Below are positions 63,116 to 64,000 of a stretch of DNA of 64,000 nt, piece by piece; position 1 is the stretch's first letter; each line of letters begins with the position of its first letter. The notes under the pieces are model-generated. The model was not told where the DNA came from and did not search any database. It worked only from the letters and a program-made list of their open reading frames with translations. The DNA comes from Rhodococcoides fascians A44A (GTDB lineage Bacteria; Actinomycetota; Actinomycetes; Mycobacteriales; Mycobacteriaceae), in the NCBI RefSeq assembly GCF_000760735.1, contig NZ_JMEX01000005.1:37897-101896 (forward strand), written 5' to 3'. The position numbers and the translations under genes were made by a program.

Positions 63116-64000
63116 ATGATCGAATCCCCCTCCGCGGTGAAGCGCAGGCTGCTGGGACTGCTGCTGTTTCTCATGATCATCGTGTTCGTGACGTGGTCGG
63201 TCACCTCGTACAGCAAGACTTTCAAGAAAGTCGTCAGTATCGACCTGGTGACCGATTCGGTGGGTAATGCGTTGCCCAGCAACGCGGATGTGAAGGTTCG
63301 CGGTTTGATCGTCGGTGAAGTGCGGTCGGCGTCGTCGGTCGACGGTGTGGTGACGGCGAAGTTGGCGATCGATCCGGACAAGGCCGATCTGATTCCGTCG
63401 AACGCGACGGCGCGGTTGTTGCCCAAGACGTTGTTCGGTGAGCGGTACGTGGCGTTGCAGATTCCCGAGAACGACACGGCGTCGCCGATCACCGACGGGA
63501 CCGTGCTCAGGCAGGACACCAGTGGCAGTGCCATCGAGGTCGGTCAGTTGTTGGACAACTTGCTGCCGTTGCTCGAAGCGATTCCGCCGCAGGATCTGGC
63601 GAGCACGTTGGGTGCGTTGGCGCAGGGTCTGAGTGGTCGTGGTCAGGAGTTGGGGTTGACGATCGATCGGTTGGACACGATCTTCAAGGGTCTGAACACC
63701 GAGTTGCCGAACATTCAGGAGGATCTGCGTGGGTTGGCGGATTTCTCGCAGACGTATGCCGATGCGGGTCCGCAGTTGATCGATGCGCTCGACAATCTGT
63801 CGGTCACGGGGAACACGTTGGTCGAGCAGCGTCCGGCGGTGGATACGTTGATCTCGTCGTTGACGGCGACGAGTGCGTCGACGGCAGATTTTCTGCAGGC
63901 CAACGCGGACAATCTGATTCGGATCTCGGCGGATTCGCGGGAGGCGCTGGAGTTGTTGGCGCAGTATTCGCCGTCGTTCGGGTGCACGTTCGCCAATTTC
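63116..64000 (+). CDS. MCE family protein, 3' end outside window
   Basis: The 295 visible residues begin MIESPSAVKRRLLGLLLFLM, with one membrane helix at 11-28. The MCE/MlaD domain follows (ALPSNADVKVRGLIVGEVRS, SNATARLLPKTLFGERYVAL). Long amphipathic helices after residue 150 form the channel or needle part seen in actinobacterial Mce proteins. Mce proteins carry lipids or steroids across the envelope. YrbE permease genes normally precede mceA, but the upstream gene is a CPBP-like protein. More T-rich codons (GTT, TTG) appear than in the preceding genes. Confidence 0.88.
   Translation, partial: MIESPSAVKRRLLGLLLFLMIIVFVTWSVTSYSKTFKKVVSIDLVTDSVGNALPSNADVKVRGLIVGEVRSASSVDGVVTAKLAIDPDKADLIPSNATARLLPKTLFGERYVALQIPENDTASPITDGTVLRQDTSGSAIEVGQLLDNLLPLLEAIPPQDLASTLGALAQGLSGRGQELGLTIDRLDTIFKGLNTELPNIQEDLRGLADFSQTYADAGPQLIDALDNLSVTGNTLVEQRPAVDTLISSLTATSASTADFLQANADNLIRISADSREALELLAQYSPSFGCTFANF

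Noticed and set aside
1..64000. tRNA, rRNA, CRISPR or insertion-sequence content
   Set aside because: I looked for cloverleaf-like, array-like and transposase-like sequences and saw none convincing; a tRNAscan or IS search would settle it.

Overview
The window looks like chromosomal DNA of a high-GC actinobacterium. It is most likely Rhodococcus or a close Nocardiaceae relative. The reasons are many ATGA/GTGA start-stop overlaps, GTG and TTG starts, a leucine-degradation operon laid out like Rv2498c-Rv2502c of Mycobacterium tuberculosis, an Mce gene at the right edge, an F420-type LLM oxidoreductase, and many acyl-CoA genes and stand-alone regulators. I found no rRNA, tRNA, CRISPR array or insertion sequence. 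The genus is an inference from gene content.

Positions 1-9300 hold the most unusual locus. Nine tightly overlapping minus-strand genes run off the left edge: a sugar-phosphate cyclase of the 2-epi-5-epi-valiolone synthase (EEVS) type, a KAS III-like acyltransferase, an MFS exporter, a zinc alcohol dehydrogenase, an SDR, a quinone-oxidoreductase-like protein, a two-domain VOC protein, an LLM oxidoreductase and a HAD phosphatase. A TetR gene is divergent. This reads as a C7-cyclitol (valiolone-type) biosynthetic cluster with its own exporter and regulator.

Positions 9300-20500 are mixed single genes: a YbjQ protein, a flavin split-barrel protein, an aldo/keto reductase, a TerD domain fused to a PD-(D/E)XK nuclease-like domain, small membrane or hypothetical proteins, two SDRs, an acyl-CoA dehydrogenase, a VOC protein, an AraC regulator and an Fpg/Nei glycosylase. 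Positions 20562-27344 are the leucine/isovalerate operon (CitE-like lyase, MaoC, acyl-CoA dehydrogenase, biotin carboxylase, carboxyltransferase) with a divergent TetR gene and palindromic operators between them.

Positions 27421-32864 carry an IclR regulator and a four-gene operon (GntP permease, class III CoA transferase, HMG-CoA-lyase family protein, 2-hydroxyacid dehydrogenase). This looks like uptake and breakdown of a branched hydroxy-dicarboxylate. Positions 33129-33740 are a gene graveyard with an MFS remnant and a CobW scrap. Positions 33779-41607 are a beta-oxidation-type module (acyl-CoA synthetase, HpaB-family flavoprotein, thiolase, two SDRs, enoyl-CoA hydratase) followed by an XRE-TetR fusion regulator.

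Positions 41646-51023 hold a rhodanese, a five-gene peptide/nickel-type ABC importer, and a Gfo/Idh dehydrogenase with a hydroxypyruvate-isomerase-like protein beside a convergent MHS transporter. Positions 51204-56218 hold a GyrI-like protein, a MarR-MATE pair, an AmpG-like MFS protein and a ferritin-like protein. Positions 56342-62960 hold a second sugar/inositol-type set (LacI, IolE/IolH-like, Gfo/Idh, ROK, MFS) and a CPBP-like membrane protein. The window ends inside an Mce gene that has no YrbE gene just upstream.
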